Positions 52,199-60,665 of a stretch of 64,000 nt of DNA are shown here, in pieces. The translations under genes were made by a program, and so were the position numbers. How positions within the stretch are numbered: the first letter of the stretch is position 1; every line of letters begins with the position of its first letter. The stretch is from assembly GCF_000153105.1 (NCBI RefSeq), contig NZ_CH672377.1, positions 1,942,612 through 2,006,611 on the forward strand. Reading direction: 5' to 3'. Source of the DNA: Blastopirellula marina DSM 3645. Its GTDB lineage: Bacteria > Planctomycetota > Planctomycetia > Pirellulales > Pirellulaceae. The notes under the pieces were generated by a model. The model was not told where the DNA came from. It did no database searches and was given only the letters and a program-made list of their open reading frames with translations.

Positions 52199-53305
52199 TC
52201 ACTTCGCCAGCAGCTGCGCGATCTTCCGCCCGGTCGTGCTCAGCGCAAAATCAGCCAGCTTGTCGACCGCCGCCCAGACCAAGGGGGCGGTCGCGTCTTT
52301 GCGCAGTCGGCCGGTCATCCCTTCCGCTTCGTGACAGTGCAGCGTGATCCGGTACTTGGTGACGCCGTGCTTGATGGTCGTCAGTCGCGATCCGATCGCG
52401 GCCGACAATCCGGTTCTTTCTTCCAACTGCGACGCCAGTTCTCCGCTCAACAGTTCCGCTTCGCTAGCGACTTGAAACCGCGGAAAATCCCATAGTCCGG
52501 CCCAACGTTCGTCCGCGCCGCATTGGCGCAACAGCACTTCTTTCTTGCGGCGGACGATGATCGCGACTTCGGTCCGATCTTCGTACTGCATCTTCTTTTT
52601 CGGGACCGGGATTTCGGCGACGGCGTTCTCTCGCTTCGCTTGGCAGAGCGTCGCAACGGGGCAGACGCCGCACTGCGGATTGCGGGGAGTGCAGATTTCG
52701 CTGCCCAGTTCCATCAGCGCCTGATTGAAGCTGCTGACATCCTCCGTGGGCAAGATATGCTCGGCAAATTGCCATAGCAATCGTTGCCCGGCGGTTTTGG
52801 TCGGATCTTCGCGATAGGCCAGCAGCCGCGCGTGGAGACGAATCGTGTTCGCTTCTAAGATCGGCGCCGGTTGGTCATAGGCGATCGAGCAAATCGCGCC
52901 AGCCGTGTAGCGACCAACGCCAGGCAGCGCAAGAATCGCGGCGAACTCGCGGGGAAATTTGCCGCGATGCTCATCGGCGATCACCTGGGCGGCGGCGTGC
53001 AACTGCCGAGCCCGGCGATAGTAGCCGAGCCCTTCCCACAGCCGCAACACCTCCGCTTCGTCGGCGGCGGCCAGATCGGTGACCGTCGGAAACGCAGCGC
53101 TGAACCGCTCGAAATAGGCCCGCACCGTTGCGACCTGGGTTTGCTGGAGCATGATCTCGCTGATCCAGACCCGGTAGGGATCGCGATCGGCGCGCCAGGG
53201 AAGATCACGAGCCGCGCCGCCGTACCAAGCGAGAATCTGTCGCTGAAACTTCCGCAGCCAAGCGGAGTTGGGCATCGTGGGGCGAGAAGAAGCGAGTGCG
53301 TCCAT
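52199..53305 (-). CDS. mutY: A/G-specific adenine glycosylase with substituted catalytic Asp
   Basis: DNA repair enzyme of 368 residues that removes adenine mispaired with 8-oxoguanine. The N-terminal HhH-GPD domain has the catalytic Glu (E50 in W-I-S-E-I-M-L-Q-Q-T-Q-V) and the hairpin L-P-G-V-G-R-Y-T-A-G. The Fe-S cluster ligands lie in C-T-P-R-N-P-Q-C-G-V-C-P-V-A-T-L-C, and a NUDIX-like C-terminal domain recognises 8-oxoG. The usual V/I-L-D-G-N-V segment carrying the second catalytic Asp reads I-L-E151-A-N-T, an Asp-to-Glu change. Activity is probably retained or altered. ATG 53275 is an alternative start. Confidence 0.92.
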   Translation of the reverse strand: MDALASSRPTMPNSAWLRKFQRQILAWYGGAARDLPWRADRDPYRVWISEIMLQQTQVATVRAYFERFSAAFPTVTDLAAADEAEVLRLWEGLGYYRRARQLHAAAQVIADEHRGKFPREFAAILALPGVGRYTAGAICSIAYDQPAPILEANTIRLHARLLAYREDPTKTAGQRLLWQFAEHILPTEDVSSFNQALMELGSEICTPRNPQCGVCPVATLCQAKRENAVAEIPVPKKKMQYEDRTEVAIIVRRKKEVLLRQCGADERWAGLWDFPRFQVASEAELLSGELASQLEERTGLSAAIGSRLTTIKHGVTKYRITLHCHEAEGMTGRLRKDATAPLVWAAVDKLADFALSTTGRKIAQLLAK

Positions 53306-53516
53306 GCGAAGCGGCGAAAGTCAACGAAGGAAAATGGGAGAACTAGGCGAGATTATATCGATTCCCGGCGAATCTGTGGTCGTCGCAGCAACCCAATCCG
53401 TGCCTCCGGTTTCTCGTCCATTTTTCTAGGAACAAAGCACGGCAATATTTATTTCGCTAAGATTCACGTTCCATCAGCGAATAGATGAGCAAAACAAGCC
53501 AGGGCGAGGATCTCAA

Positions 53517-53939
53517 ATGTTTGAAAGAGAATTCTATCTTTCGACCGCGATTCGAACGCAAAAGCCTCCGACGGAAGTGATGCCTGAAGTTGTAAATGCG
53601 TTTCGGCGGGTCGGCGGACAATTAAGTGAAAACGGAACCACGCTGACCATTCGCGATGGATTTGCAGGTGTTCAATTTGACTTCATCTGCGAAGGATCGA
53701 GTTTCGTGGAAGTTCGACAACGCAACGAAAACCAATATGATGTTGAAGTCAGAATCGAGTTGAAACCCAATCAGCTCTTTTGGATTTGCGCCATCGGCGG
53801 TTTCTTTTGTCTCTGGTTCTTGTGGATCGCAAATCTATTCTATTTTTTTGTTGATCCGAATCGCCCCTATCAACATGCCTTAGACAGTCTGCGACGCGAG
53901 CTTGAACCAACCCCACAAGGATTTCCTACCGGCTATTAG
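53517..53939 (+). CDS. Hypothetical single-span membrane protein
   Basis: Protein of 140 residues starting at ATG 53517, preceded by GAGGA. Residues 1-80 form a beta-rich soluble domain, and one long hydrophobic segment (~85-113) is followed by a short polar tail. The gene is AT-richer than its neighbours. I recognise no family. It is alone between mutY (divergent) and the bcp gene, and looks like a recently acquired or fast-evolving gene. Confidence 0.6.
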   Translation: MFEREFYLSTAIRTQKPPTEVMPEVVNAFRRVGGQLSENGTTLTIRDGFAGVQFDFICEGSSFVEVRQRNENQYDVEVRIELKPNQLFWICAIGGFFCLWFLWIANLFYFFVDPNRPYQHALDSLRRELEPTPQGFPTGY

Positions 53940-54054
53940 CTCAAAAATACGTACCACGTATTTTTTCGCCACCGCGACTGGGTGTGCATTCTGCGAGTCA
54001 CCGCTACCATAGACAGTACCGATGATTCGACATGCACCCAGGGAGACGAGAGCG

Positions 54055-54528
54055 ATGGCGGACTGGATTGAAGAGGGCAAAAAGGCCCCCGCGTTTACGT
54101 TGACGGCTGACGACGGGACGAAGGTCAAACTGGCCGATCTGGTCGGCTCGCCGGTCGTCCTTTATTTCTACCCGAAGGATGATACGCCTGGCTGCACCAA
54201 AGAAGCGTGCGCCTTCCGCGATCAGAAAAAAGAATTGACCAAGCGCGGCGCCAAGGTCTTTGGCGTCAGCCCCGACGGGGTCGAGAGCCACGTGAAGTTT
54301 CGCGACAAGTTCCAGCTCAACTTTCCGCTGCTAGCCGACATCGACCACAAAGTGGCCGAGAAGTACGGCGCGTGGCGCGAGAAGAACATGTACGGCAAAG
54401 TCTCGATGGGCATCCAGCGCAGCACGTTTTTGATTGACGGGACCGGCAAGGTCGCCAAGGTCTGGAAACGCGTCCAGGTTGACGGCCACGACGCGAAAGT
54501 GCTTGAGGCGCTCGACGCACTCGGCTAG
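54055..54528 (+). CDS. bcp: Bcp-type peroxiredoxin
   Basis: Cytoplasmic thiol peroxidase of 157 residues (PrxQ/Bcp group), reducing peroxides with thioredoxin as donor. GGAG lies nine bases before ATG 54055. Peroxidatic C47 and resolving C52 sit in the typical P-G-C-T-K-E-A-C arrangement; L-Y-F-Y-P-K-D-D-T-P-G precedes it and F-R-D-K-F-Q-L-N-F-P-L-L follows. The stop overlaps by four bases the end of the convergent membrane protein gene. Confidence 0.95.
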   Translation: MADWIEEGKKAPAFTLTADDGTKVKLADLVGSPVVLYFYPKDDTPGCTKEACAFRDQKKELTKRGAKVFGVSPDGVESHVKFRDKFQLNFPLLADIDHKVAEKYGAWREKNMYGKVSMGIQRSTFLIDGTGKVAKVWKRVQVDGHDAKVLEALDALG

Positions 54529-54896
54529 TCGCCGCTGCGTTCATTCTCTCGGCCTTGCTCGCCGGCCCGTTTGCGGCGGCGAGCATCTTCGGCAAACGCG
54601 ATCGCATCGGCCTTGTTTTTGGCGGCCGCTCGTCGCGCTCGTAATACGCCGCTGGTGACGTAAGGAATGCGCAGCGTCACATAACCAGCCAACACGCCGA
54701 AGTAGATCACGTAAAACCAGACGAGATTCTCGCGGTAGGGCAACAGTCGCAGCCAAGCCGCCAACAAACTGACCAGCAATGTCAGCAGCATGATCTGCCA
54801 CAAGCTGAACTGATATTGCGACGGCTCCACTTCAGACGCGGTGACGTCCGTTCGTTCGCTAGCAGCGCCCGATTCTTCCCCAGGCGAATCTTCCAA
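54525..54896 (-). CDS. Hypothetical small membrane protein
   Basis: Protein of about 123 residues, probably starting at TTG 54896 (AGGGA five bases upstream), since no ATG is available before the first helix. An acidic N-terminal segment is followed by two hydrophobic helices (~32-50 and ~58-76) and a basic, charged C-terminal tail. No family is recognised. It overlaps bcp by four bases at the 3' end. The start is uncertain. Confidence 0.6.
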   Translation of the reverse strand: MEDSPGEESGAASERTDVTASEVEPSQYQFSLWQIMLLTLLVSLLAAWLRLLPYRENLVWFYVIYFGVLAGYVTLRIPYVTSGVLRARRAAAKNKADAIAFAEDARRRKRAGEQGRENERSGD

Positions 54897-55029
54897 GCTG
54901 GTCCCTGACTGCTAGCGGATTATGCCGACTTTGCGGATTGGGTAAAGACTGCCGCCCGGCATGCCGATGAAATGAAGACGTGCCGTTGTTTTACCACGCC
55001 GCTCCTGATTGATCGAACAGTTCCGTCGC

Positions 55030-55938
55030 ATGGCAGATTTTACCGCAAAGCTTAAAGACGAAGTTCTCGCCGCCTGCGAAGTCGGCAAAGACGAAGCCAG
55101 CGAAGCCCTGAGTCGTGCGCTGGGCAATCCGATGACGCTGGCCGTGGGAGAAGCAGGCGCCTATTCCGCCGCCGTTGCGCCCGAAGAAGCCGGGCTGGCG
55201 ATCGTCTTAAAGGTCGATCTTGAAGCGGCGATCGTGTTGATTCCTGCGAGCAGCGGACTGTTGCCAGACTGGTACGCCGAACCGGACGCGACCGGTGAAA
55301 GCAAGCTGGCGACCTTGGCGCAAGAGTTGGGGATGCTGCTGCTGCCGGAAGAGTTCATGCCGCTCGATTTCAAAGCGGGCAAAATCGAAAACATCCGCGC
55401 CGGCTTGAAAAAAGCAGGCTGCACCGATGCGGCCGCCTGCGTCAGCTTGCCGCTGACCGGCGAAAACGGTTCGAGCGAAGCGCTGTTGGTTTGGCCGGCG
55501 CCGCAAGCCGACGCGATCTTCAAGTCGACCGCCGCTCCGCAGCAACCAACCGACACGCCGAAAAACGATCCCAATTTGGCCGTCGAAGTGAAACCGGCGC
55601 CAGCGCCCACGCCGGCAACGCCGCCGCCGCGAACAGAGCCAGTTGGCCAGCGCAACTTGCCGCACTACGCGAAAAGCTTGTTGAAGATTGCGATCGAAGT
55701 GAACGTCACGCTGGCGTCGAAAAAAATGCGAGTCCGTGAGATTACCGAACTCGGCATCGGCTCGATCATTCAGTTTGACAAGTCGTGCGAAGAATCGATC
55801 GATCTAGAAGTAGGCGAGCACCGCATCGCTCAAGGAGAAGCGGTGAAGATCGGCGATAAGTTCGGCATGCGAGTCACCAACGTCCTCTTGCCGGAAGAAC
55901 GCTTCATCTCGATCAAAGGCAAACGCCGCGTCCGCTAG
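55030..55938 (+). CDS. FliN/SpoA-domain protein (flagellar motor switch-like)
   Basis: Protein of 302 residues, starting at ATG 55030; an in-frame TTG at 55009 is less likely. The C-terminal ~75 residues form a SpoA/FliN domain (I-A-I-E-V-N-V-T-L-A-S-K-K-M-R and G-S-I-I-Q-F-D). An Ala/Pro-rich linker (~165-215) joins it to an N-terminal beta-helical domain (~15-155) reminiscent of a CheC/FliM middle domain. It may belong to the C-ring of the flagellar switch, but no flagellar genes surround it, so it is either an orphan switch subunit or a type III secretion-like component. Confidence 0.75.
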   Translation: MADFTAKLKDEVLAACEVGKDEASEALSRALGNPMTLAVGEAGAYSAAVAPEEAGLAIVLKVDLEAAIVLIPASSGLLPDWYAEPDATGESKLATLAQELGMLLLPEEFMPLDFKAGKIENIRAGLKKAGCTDAAACVSLPLTGENGSSEALLVWPAPQADAIFKSTAAPQQPTDTPKNDPNLAVEVKPAPAPTPATPPPRTEPVGQRNLPHYAKSLLKIAIEVNVTLASKKMRVREITELGIGSIIQFDKSCEESIDLEVGEHRIAQGEAVKIGDKFGMRVTNVLLPEERFISIKGKRRVR

Positions 55939-55952
55939 CGAAGGGGCGAGCT

Positions 55953-56876
55953 TCAACTCGCGTCCGCTTTCAGCATCGCCATGTTGGCGAAGACCGCGGC
56001 CATCATCCCCTCCGACGCGGCCGAAGCGACGCTCGTCACGCCGACCGATGCGGCGTCGCCGGCGATAAACAAGCCGAGGACCGGCGTCACTCCATTCAGC
56101 TCTGTCTTCACCATCCCTGCGATATGCCCTTCCGTCTCTAACTCGCAACCTAAGGGAATCGCCAGCGGCGATTGTTGCGAGAATTGCGAAGAGATAAACA
56201 CCGCCGCGCAATCGAGTCGCTCCCCTTGCGCAAACGTGACGCCGGTAAACCGCGTCTCGTCTCCCTCGAAGGCCGTGATCGGCTCTTCTCGGATCGAGAT
56301 CGCATGCTCCGTCAGCCAACTACGCTGATCCGGCGATAGTTGAACGTCACCGCACAAGTAGGTCAAATCTTTGGTCCACCCCAACAGCACCGTTGCGCGA
56401 TCGATCAGTTGTTCCGTCGGCGCCATAAACGCCCACGGCTGATTGCGGATTTCCCAGCCGTGACAGTAAGGGCAAAGCAGCACGCCGCGGCCCCACCAAG
56501 TTTTGGCGCCGGGGATCTCCGGCAATTTATCCGTGATGCCGGTCGCCAGAATCAGGGTCCGACATTGCACGATCGCCTGGTCGATCGTCGCTTCAAATCC
56601 AACCTCTAGCTTTTTGACGCTCGTCACCGTCGCGTCATGCACGTCGACATCGTATGGCTGCAATTGTGCTCGCCCGATCCGCCGCAACTCGCTGGGCGAC
56701 GTTCCATCGTTCCCCAAAAAGCCATGAATCGCCGACGCGGGCGCATTGCGTCCCGCCCCGGCATCGACCAGCAGCACTTGACGACATGCGCGGCCCAACA
56801 CCAGCGCCGCACTCAACCCAGCCGGACCGCCGCCGATCACTACCGCGTCATAACTTTGCCGCAACTTTCCGCTCAT
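55953..56876 (-). CDS. Thioredoxin reductase-like flavoprotein
   Basis: FAD/NAD(P)-dependent oxidoreductase of 307 residues. GAGGGAAG lies before the ATG at 56876. The FAD-binding V-I-G-G-G-P-A-G-L-S-A-A-L is near residue 15, the redox-active C135-P-Y-C138-H-G sits where thioredoxin reductases have C-A-T-C, and the C-terminal F-I-A-G-D-A-A-S-V binds FAD. Homologues with this disulfide are often paired with anti-sigma or thioredoxin partners; none is adjacent here. It is probably a thiol-disulfide reductase whose partner is not in the neighbourhood. Confidence 0.85.
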   Translation of the reverse strand: MSGKLRQSYDAVVIGGGPAGLSAALVLGRACRQVLLVDAGAGRNAPASAIHGFLGNDGTSPSELRRIGRAQLQPYDVDVHDATVTSVKKLEVGFEATIDQAIVQCRTLILATGITDKLPEIPGAKTWWGRGVLLCPYCHGWEIRNQPWAFMAPTEQLIDRATVLLGWTKDLTYLCGDVQLSPDQRSWLTEHAISIREEPITAFEGDETRFTGVTFAQGERLDCAAVFISSQFSQQSPLAIPLGCELETEGHIAGMVKTELNGVTPVLGLFIAGDAASVGVTSVASAASEGMMAAVFANMAMLKADAS

Positions 56877-57331
56877 CGTGCTTCCCTCGGTTTTGATCGT
56901 TGAACACCGATTAATACTGCTACAGTTAACAAGTGACTTGCCGCTGACGATTTCCGCGTTCGCAGATTAATACCTTCGGGGGCGATTGTCACGCGAGTCG
57001 TGCCCATGGGGCCTGTGCTTATTCCGATATTCGTTAACTCCTCCACTCTTTGCGCATCCTCGCTCTTTCCTCATCCCTGGAAGGGTTGTGCCCCTTATTT
57101 CCCGCTGGTAGAGTCCATCATCAACTTCTCTTTATGCGACGTTCTGCTCACTGCTCGTCAGCTTTTGGCGGGTTACTGCCCCCTGTTTAGTGCTCGCGGG
57201 TCAGGAAGCTCCGGCTTCTTTTTCTTCTTGTTGTTTGGGTGAAACGCTCTTTGTGGAGCCTTTCCTTCTGGACTTCAACGCGGACTTCACCCATGAACCC
57301 GGCTCCTGGAAGCTGGGGCAAAGGAACTCTT
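56877..57331. other. Divergent intergenic region
   Basis: 455 bp between the flavoprotein and the PLAT-like secreted protein genes. Pyrimidine-rich stretches occur around 57040-57110 and 57210-57240. The open frames crossing it lack ribosome sites or families, and I can support no gene. Confidence 0.45.
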
Positions 57332-58378
57332 GTGAAACGTATTCTCCCCACGTTCCTGCTCTTCGCCGCGATCAGCGGTCTCTCTTCGGTCACCGCGGCC
57401 GAACCGGTCGACATCAACCGGGTGAGCTACGTCATCCACACCCAGACCAAGCCGGAGCGAGACGCCGGTACAGGTCATATCGTCGAATTGACCATGTATG
57501 GAACCAATGGATCGACCGAAGTTCTCAAGTTAAACAACCCTGACATCGATGACTTCGCCGAGGGCGGCGCGTACACCGATTTCAAATTCAAAGCGGCCCA
57601 AACCAGGGTCGGCGATGTTGGCCGCGTCCTCAAGATCGACATCAAGTTGGATGGCGACGGCGATGATGATTGGCATTATGGAACGTGGAGCATCGAGCGG
57701 ATGGTCGATGGAAAGCCAGCGCCTGGCGGTTACTCGATTTTTAGCTACGACGGCTGGCTCGGCAACGAAACGGATCGTGGCTGGAAAGTAGATGCGACAC
57801 TGGTGATCGATGAATTGCGAAGTGCACAAATCAAGCACGGCAAAAAAGAAACGATCGTCCTCCGCAATGATTGGGTCATGTTCAACAATTTAGGCGCCTC
57901 CAAAGATGAACGGACCCAGACGGTCAGCCTGACCTTAAACCAAGGAATGTGGAGCAGCAAAACCCGCGAGCTTTCGCAAAACAATGAGCTGACGCTCGGC
58001 TGGGGAACGAAGGTCCTGGGCGTGAAATATACCGGCGAACTAAAAACCTCGCTGGGGATTCACAATACCGACGCCGAAGGAGAAGACATGTCCTTCTCGA
58101 AAACGGGATCGGAAGAGATCAAAATGACGATCCCCGACGATACGTTGGTGCTGCGGAGAGTCCAATGGGTGGTCGACGGGAAAAAAGTGTCGCTCGGTTC
58201 GTTCTCGCAATGGGTCCCGGAACCGGCGTCACTGAGAACCGAGTCTTCCGAAAAGATTGAGTTCACCCAAGACAAGACGACCAACGGCCTGATCGATCGC
58301 CAGAAGCGTCCGATCTCGGACCACCATATGAAGTTGATCAAGATCCTGAACCCGAGTTTTCGCGCTCCTGGGACATAA
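57332..58378 (+). CDS. Secreted protein: PLAT-like domain plus possible aerolysin/MTX2-like region
   Basis: Protein of about 348 residues. The GTG at 57332 is chosen because AAGGA lies six bases upstream and the product starts with a signal peptide ending V-T-A-A. Residues ~30-145 resemble a PLAT/LH2 beta-sandwich (G-T-G-H-I-V-E-L-T-M-Y-G, F-A-E-G-G-A-Y-T-D-F and D-W-H-Y-G-T-W). Residues ~180-290 show long alternating Ser/Thr-rich strands, then I-K-M-T-I-P-D-D-T-L-V-L, similar in style to the ETX/MTX2 pore-forming fold. Both assignments come from reading the pattern only. If right, it could bind lipid or protein and insert into membranes. A perfect hairpin follows at 58413. Confidence 0.6.
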   Translation: MKRILPTFLLFAAISGLSSVTAAEPVDINRVSYVIHTQTKPERDAGTGHIVELTMYGTNGSTEVLKLNNPDIDDFAEGGAYTDFKFKAAQTRVGDVGRVLKIDIKLDGDGDDDWHYGTWSIERMVDGKPAPGGYSIFSYDGWLGNETDRGWKVDATLVIDELRSAQIKHGKKETIVLRNDWVMFNNLGASKDERTQTVSLTLNQGMWSSKTRELSQNNELTLGWGTKVLGVKYTGELKTSLGIHNTDAEGEDMSFSKTGSEEIKMTIPDDTLVLRRVQWVVDGKKVSLGSFSQWVPEPASLRTESSEKIEFTQDKTTNGLIDRQKRPISDHHMKLIKILNPSFRAPGT

Positions 58379-58412
58379 TCCGAGCAGCCGACTTGACGGC
58401 ATTGATCTGACG

Positions 58413-58439
58413 ACGCCGGCGCAGCGACTGCGCCGGCGT
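58413..58439 (+). terminator. GC-rich hairpin downstream of the PLAT-like gene
   Basis: A perfect 12-bp stem (ACGCCGGCGCAG with CTGCGCCGGCGT) with a 3-nt loop lies 34 bp past the stop. There is no T tract, so it may be a non-canonical terminator or an mRNA-stabilising structure. Confidence 0.55.
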
Positions 58440-58555
58440 AGGTGGGATCTGGGTGAAGAATTGGAACGAAACTGCACGTTCACATTGATTGGCTAACGCA
58501 GCCGGGCAGGGTCCGGTTTTCTTCGCGCTGTGAGCTGAGCGTGCAACTCAGCCAG

Positions 58556-58864
58556 CTAGTCCAAGCAATTCGCAGCGCCCCACAACAGGGGAGTAAAAAT
58601 CACCGCCAGACGAAAAGCATAGCCCCAGCCATCGTCTCTTCTGACCAGCTTGCGCCCGATCCAAGCGGCCGCGCACGACAAAATCGTCAGGCCCAGCGTA
58701 AGCGGCCAGACTCGCGACATCCACGCGCCCATATCCGCCGGCGACAGCAGCAACAGTGACAACGCCGCCAAGGCAGCAGTCGCCATCCACAGGCTCAACC
58801 ATTGACGGATCATGGATGCCGGCACGACGACAGCGATGACCGCTCCGATTGCGAATACCGCCAT
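58556..58864 (-). CDS. Small hydrophobic membrane protein
   Basis: Protein of 102 residues. GGAAGGA lies nine bases before ATG 58864. Three or four hydrophobic helices cover most of the sequence, with a basic loop (I-G-R-K-L-V-R-R-D-D-G-W) near residue 75. No family is recognised. It is flanked by intergenic DNA on both sides. The composition and ribosome site support a real gene. Confidence 0.6.
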   Translation of the reverse strand: MAVFAIGAVIAVVVPASMIRQWLSLWMATAALAALSLLLLSPADMGAWMSRVWPLTLGLTILSCAAAWIGRKLVRRDDGWGYAFRLAVIFTPLLWGAANCLD

Positions 58865-59211
58865 TCCAGTGGTCCTTCCAGTCAGCTCGTTACGTCCGCT
58901 GTGCGCATAGACCGGGCACATAGGTAACACTTTTTGTAACCTGGAATACTTTCTCTCGGGAGGGCTTTCCTCGCTTGAAGCAGTTTGATCCGCTGTCTCT
59001 GCGATGCGGTGCTGTTCCGCATTGCGTCAGGCCGAGGCCCAACCTACCCCCTGGGTGGTTGCTAAAGTGCCGCCAATCTCCGGTTTTCCGCCGGTTTTGC
59101 TCAGAAACTTGACCCTGGGCAATTTAGGCAAGTATACTTAAAGGCTTGGGTTACGGCTTTTTGGTGGCCCTGACTCGTCTTCGATAGCTCTACCCGTCTG
59201 GAATCACCAGC
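58865..59211. other. Intergenic region
   Basis: 347 bp between a minus-strand small membrane gene and a plus-strand secreted protein gene. No gene or hairpin stands out. It is the likely site of both promoters. Confidence 0.4.
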
Positions 59212-60204
59212 ATGTTGCGTCGTTCAAATACCACTGCGCTGCTCCTGTTCGCCTTCTGCGCCGCGCCTTTGGCTATGGCTCAACAGCCTGGCGTCGGTGC
59301 TGTGGCTATTAATACTGCGGCGGCGCAACCCGCGGCTGGCCCCAAAAATCCGCATAATCCGCCTCGTCGGGTCTTTGCCGAGGGTGTGTTGACCAACATT
59401 CCGCTCGACCTGCGATCCGAAGAAACGTTTACCGGCCCCGAGCCGATCCTGGAAATCCTGAAAGGCGCCCAAGGGCTGGATTGGACGCCCGAGACGTTGC
59501 CCGAGACGCGGACGTTGAAAGCGATGGCCGAACAGGTCATTTATCGCCGCAACATCTGGGGGCTCGATTTCTCGTTCAAACCGATCCGCATGATCGAAGT
59601 CGACGTCCCGCAGCCGACCGGCAAGATGCAGCGCAAGACGTTGTGGTATCTAGTTTTCCGTGTTCGCAACATGGGCAATCCGCTAGAAGCGACGGCGACC
59701 ACCTTTGAGACCGGCGACACCCTGTACGAAGCGGTTCAGGCCAGCGGTTCGACCGCGCCGATCCGCTTTTTCCCGCGATTCGTGCTCGAATCGAGCGATC
59801 AGAAAAAGGAATATCTCGACCGGCTGGTTCCGGTGGCGATGGAGCCGATTGCGGCTCGTGAAATGGGAGGAACTCCGCTCTACGACACGGTTTCGATCAG
59901 CCGTTTCGACATGCCGGTCAGTTCGGAAGAGGTCGACAACGGCGTCTGGGGCGTCGCGATCTGGGAAGACATTGACCCCGATACCGACTACTTCTCGATC
60001 TATGTCGACGGGCTGACCAACGCCTATCGCTGGACCGACAAGCCAGAAAACGTCGATCCGATGAAGATCGGGGCGCATCGCGAGTACCAAACCAAGACGC
60101 TCAAGCTCAATTTTTGGCGTCCCGGCGACCGCTACAACGAACATGAAGATGAGATTCGTTTCGGCGTCCAGGGTCAGGTTGACTACGAGTGGGTTTACCG
60201 TTAA
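59212..60204 (+). CDS. Conserved secreted protein of unknown function
   Basis: Protein of 330 residues with a signal peptide ending A-M-A-Q and a short Ala/Pro-rich linker. The mature domain is mixed alpha/beta with conserved-looking aromatic segments (N-I-W-G-L-D-F-S-F-K-P-I-R, W-Y-L-V-F-R-V-R-N-M-G-N-P, W-G-V-A-I-W-E-D-I-D-P-D-T-D-Y-F and L-N-F-W-R-P-G-D). I know no function. Its position just upstream of rpmA is odd for an exported protein, and rpmA may have its own promoter in the 90-bp gap. Confidence 0.75.
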   Translation: MLRRSNTTALLLFAFCAAPLAMAQQPGVGAVAINTAAAQPAAGPKNPHNPPRRVFAEGVLTNIPLDLRSEETFTGPEPILEILKGAQGLDWTPETLPETRTLKAMAEQVIYRRNIWGLDFSFKPIRMIEVDVPQPTGKMQRKTLWYLVFRVRNMGNPLEATATTFETGDTLYEAVQASGSTAPIRFFPRFVLESSDQKKEYLDRLVPVAMEPIAAREMGGTPLYDTVSISRFDMPVSSEEVDNGVWGVAIWEDIDPDTDYFSIYVDGLTNAYRWTDKPENVDPMKIGAHREYQTKTLKLNFWRPGDRYNEHEDEIRFGVQGQVDYEWVYR

Positions 60205-60294
60205 AAAAGTAGTTTCGTCCCGGTCTTTCGGCGGCGCTAGGTAAATTGCATCTTCTCGCCTTCGGCGGAAATCACATACCAGGAGTTAGGTGAC

Positions 60295-60561
60295 ATGGCC
60301 CATAAGAAAGGTCAAGGTTCGAGCCGCAACGGTCGCGATTCGAATCCCCAGTATCGCGGCGTCAAGAAGTTTGGCGGCGAAAAGGTTCGCGCCGGCAACA
60401 TTCTCATTCGCCAACTGGGCACCAAATGGCGCCCCGGCAAGAATGTCGGTTGCGGCAATGACTGGACGCTGTTCGCCCTCTGCGACGGCTCGGTGATGTT
60501 TGACCAAGAGGGTCGCCGCATCAACATCGTTCCGGCCCCCGTGGCCGTCGAAGCGAACTAG
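60295..60561 (+). CDS. rpmA: 50S ribosomal protein L27
   Basis: Ribosomal protein of 88 residues from the large subunit, near the peptidyl-transferase centre. The N terminus [16 protein letters not shown] is diagnostic; G-A/V-K-K-F-G-G-E and [10 protein letters not shown] follow. AGGAG lies before the ATG at 60295. In many bacteria rplU precedes rpmA and obgE follows; here obgE follows but rplU is missing upstream. A hairpin with a T run separates it from obgE. Confidence 0.97.
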   Translation: MAHKKGQGSSRNGRDSNPQYRGVKKFGGEKVRAGNILIRQLGTKWRPGKNVGCGNDWTLFALCDGSVMFDQEGRRINIVPAPVAVEAN

Positions 60562-60616
60562 CGCAACCGAAGCATCGGCGAAATTGTACTTTCGCGCTAG
60601 CTAAACCGTAAAATAC

Positions 60617-60649
60617 CAGGGATGATCCAGTTCGGGTCATCCCTGTTTT
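60617..60649 (+). terminator. Terminator/attenuator between rpmA and obgE
   Basis: The stem CAGGGATGATCC (60617-60628) pairs with GGGTCATCCCTG (60634-60645), one G-T pair, with a 5-nt loop and TTTT after it. It may set the ratio of rpmA to obgE transcripts. Confidence 0.7.
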
Positions 60650-60665
60650 CGTTCGTAGGCAGACT

